This document shows positions 4,657 to 5,566 of a stretch of DNA of 5,566 nt, in pieces. Every line of letters starts with the position of its first letter. Position 1 is the stretch's first letter. Source of the DNA: Acidobacteriota bacterium (GTDB lineage: Bacteria; Acidobacteriota; Vicinamibacteria; Vicinamibacterales; Fen-181); contig JAJXZZ010000229.1 of assembly GCA_021779795.1 (NCBI GenBank), positions 1-5,566 of the forward strand, given 5' to 3'. The notes beneath the pieces are model-generated. The model was given only the letters and a program-made list of their open reading frames with translations, did not search any database and had not been told where the DNA came from. The translations under genes were made by a program, and so were the position numbers.

Positions 4657-5566
4657 ATGAAATCCGGGATCCGCTCCGCGGTCGCCGCGCTGGCGCTGGT
4701 GGCGGCCTTCGCGTCGGTCGCCCCGGCGCAGGGGCTGCTGTCCCAGATCAAGCAGGCGGCCGCCCCGGCGCCGTCCGCCCCCGCCGTCCCGGCCGATCCC
4801 TACGGCCGCCAGACGCCGGCCGGCACCGTGATGGGCTTTCTGGCGGCGGGCTCGCACGGGGACTGGGCGCGCGCGGCGCATTACCTCGACACGAAGCAGC
4901 CGGAGGCCCGCGCCGAGGAACTGGCCCGCGAGCTGAAGGTGCTGCTCGACCGCGGGCTGTCGATCGACCTCAACCGGCTGAGCCACAAGCCCGAGGGGGA
5001 GCAGGACGAGCGCGTCCCCCGCGACCACGAGCTGATCGGGTCGATCGACACCGAGACCGGCCGCCTGGACATCCTGCTGGTGCGCGTGCACTACGGCGGC
5101 CAGGCGCCGTACTGGCTGTTCTCGGCCGGGACGCTGCGCGCGGTGCCGGCCGCCTACCAGGACTACAAGCCGTCGTTCATCGAGGCGTTCCTCCCCGCGG
5201 CGATCGTGAGGGGCTACGGCGAGCAGTACCGGCTGTGGTCGTGGGCGGTGATGTTCGTGCTGGGGGTCCTGGCGTTCGTCGTCGCCCTGGCGCTGGCGCG
5301 GCTGGGCACGCTCCTGGTCCGCCTGGTGCTGAAGCGGCTGCCCGGCGGCTGGGGGACCACGAGCGTGAGGCCGCTGCTCGCGCCGATGCGCTGGCTCATC
5401 TTCGGCCTCACGCTGCGAGTGATGTCGGACGACCTGCTCACGCTGCGGCAGCGCTACCTGGGCGGCCGCGCGGCGACGCTGCTCGTGGTCGCGTCGGCCG
5501 CCTGGCTGGGCGTGACGGTCGTCGCCGCTTCGATCGGGCGGTGGGCCCGCGCGCTGGAGTACCGGG
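4657..5566 (+). CDS. probable large MscS-family mechanosensitive channel, N-terminal part (truncated by window edge)
   Basis: The frame stays open from 4657 to the right edge (303 complete codons), so the C-terminal part is missing. Residues 1-24 form a signal peptide: a basic start (MKSGIR), a hydrophobic core (AVAALALVAAFASV) and an APA|Q cleavage site. A short Ala/Pro linker (33-47) leads to DPYGRQTPAGTVMGFLAAG and WARAAHYLD (48-79), a segment I recall from the soluble N-terminus of large MscS-type proteins. A periplasmic region of about 140 residues follows. Hydrophobic stretches at about 195-225, 240-256 and 272-293 are probable membrane segments, with R/K-rich turns between them. The conserved MscS pore helix and beta domain would lie beyond the window, so the family call rests on the N-terminus and topology. 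It shares the strand of efp but no functional link is evident. Such channels release solutes on osmotic downshock. Confidence 0.6.
   Translation, partial: MKSGIRSAVAALALVAAFASVAPAQGLLSQIKQAAAPAPSAPAVPADPYGRQTPAGTVMGFLAAGSHGDWARAAHYLDTKQPEARAEELARELKVLLDRGLSIDLNRLSHKPEGEQDERVPRDHELIGSIDTETGRLDILLVRVHYGGQAPYWLFSAGTLRAVPAAYQDYKPSFIEAFLPAAIVRGYGEQYRLWSWAVMFVLGVLAFVVALALARLGTLLVRLVLKRLPGGWGTTSVRPLLAPMRWLIFGLTLRVMSDDLLTLRQRYLGGRAATLLVVASAAWLGVTVVAASIGRWARALEYR

Noticed and set aside
4585..5091. Minus-strand open frames opposite the channel gene
   Set aside because: They are antisense to a frame with a clear signal peptide and membrane segments, and their products show no recognisable features.

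Overview
The window is GC-rich (about 70% by eye) bacterial DNA. Almost every codon ends in G or C, and genes are tightly packed. It holds seven protein genes: five on the minus strand (right to left) and two on the plus strand, separated by a divergent intergenic region at about 3689-4002. No rRNA, tRNA, CRISPR array or transposase gene is visible. The organism cannot be named from this sequence. A GC-rich Gram-negative is likely, because there is a FabA/FabB-type fatty acid system and a MscS-type channel with a signal peptide. An acidobacterium-like or other environmental lineage is a guess based on the style of EF-P, the channel N-terminus and the 7-nt intergenic repeats.

Minus-strand block (1-3688): a type II fatty acid synthase cluster. 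In transcription order it encodes an enoyl-ACP-reductase-like SDR protein with a Y-x6-K active site (3688-2759), a FabH-type ketosynthase III (2653-1586), a FabA dehydratase/isomerase (1589-999), a FabZ-like dehydratase (976-512) and the N-terminal half of a FabB-like ketosynthase (519 to beyond the left edge). The last four genes are closely coupled: fabH/fabA overlap by 4 nt, fabA/fabZ are 22 nt apart, and fabZ/fabB overlap by 8 nt. Together they cover initiation, elongation, dehydration (possibly with isomerisation) and enoyl reduction. No acyl carrier protein, ketoreductase or malonyl transferase is in view. The pairing of FabA with a FabB-like enzyme is the classic arrangement for anaerobic unsaturated fatty acid synthesis, but a dedicated secondary acyl product is also possible.

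The 105-nt gap between the reductase and fabH is the oddest part. It has an 11-bp hairpin over the reductase stop codon, a 16-bp CG palindrome, and a perfect 17-bp inverted repeat bounded by TA on both sides. That repeat brackets the fabH start codons and seems to have supplied the first ~20 residues of FabH, in codon usage unlike the rest of the window. It looks like a small non-autonomous mobile element, or a regulatory hairpin.

Plus-strand block (4003-5566): an elongation factor P whose ribosomal-tRNA-contacting loop reads PTARGG, as in the EfpL/YeiP type with a tip arginine, rather than the lysine loop of classical EF-P. A 56-nt array of degenerate 7-nt repeats follows. Then comes the 5' portion of a membrane protein with a signal peptide, a periplasmic domain and at least two or three membrane segments, probably a large MscS-family mechanosensitive channel, cut by the right edge.
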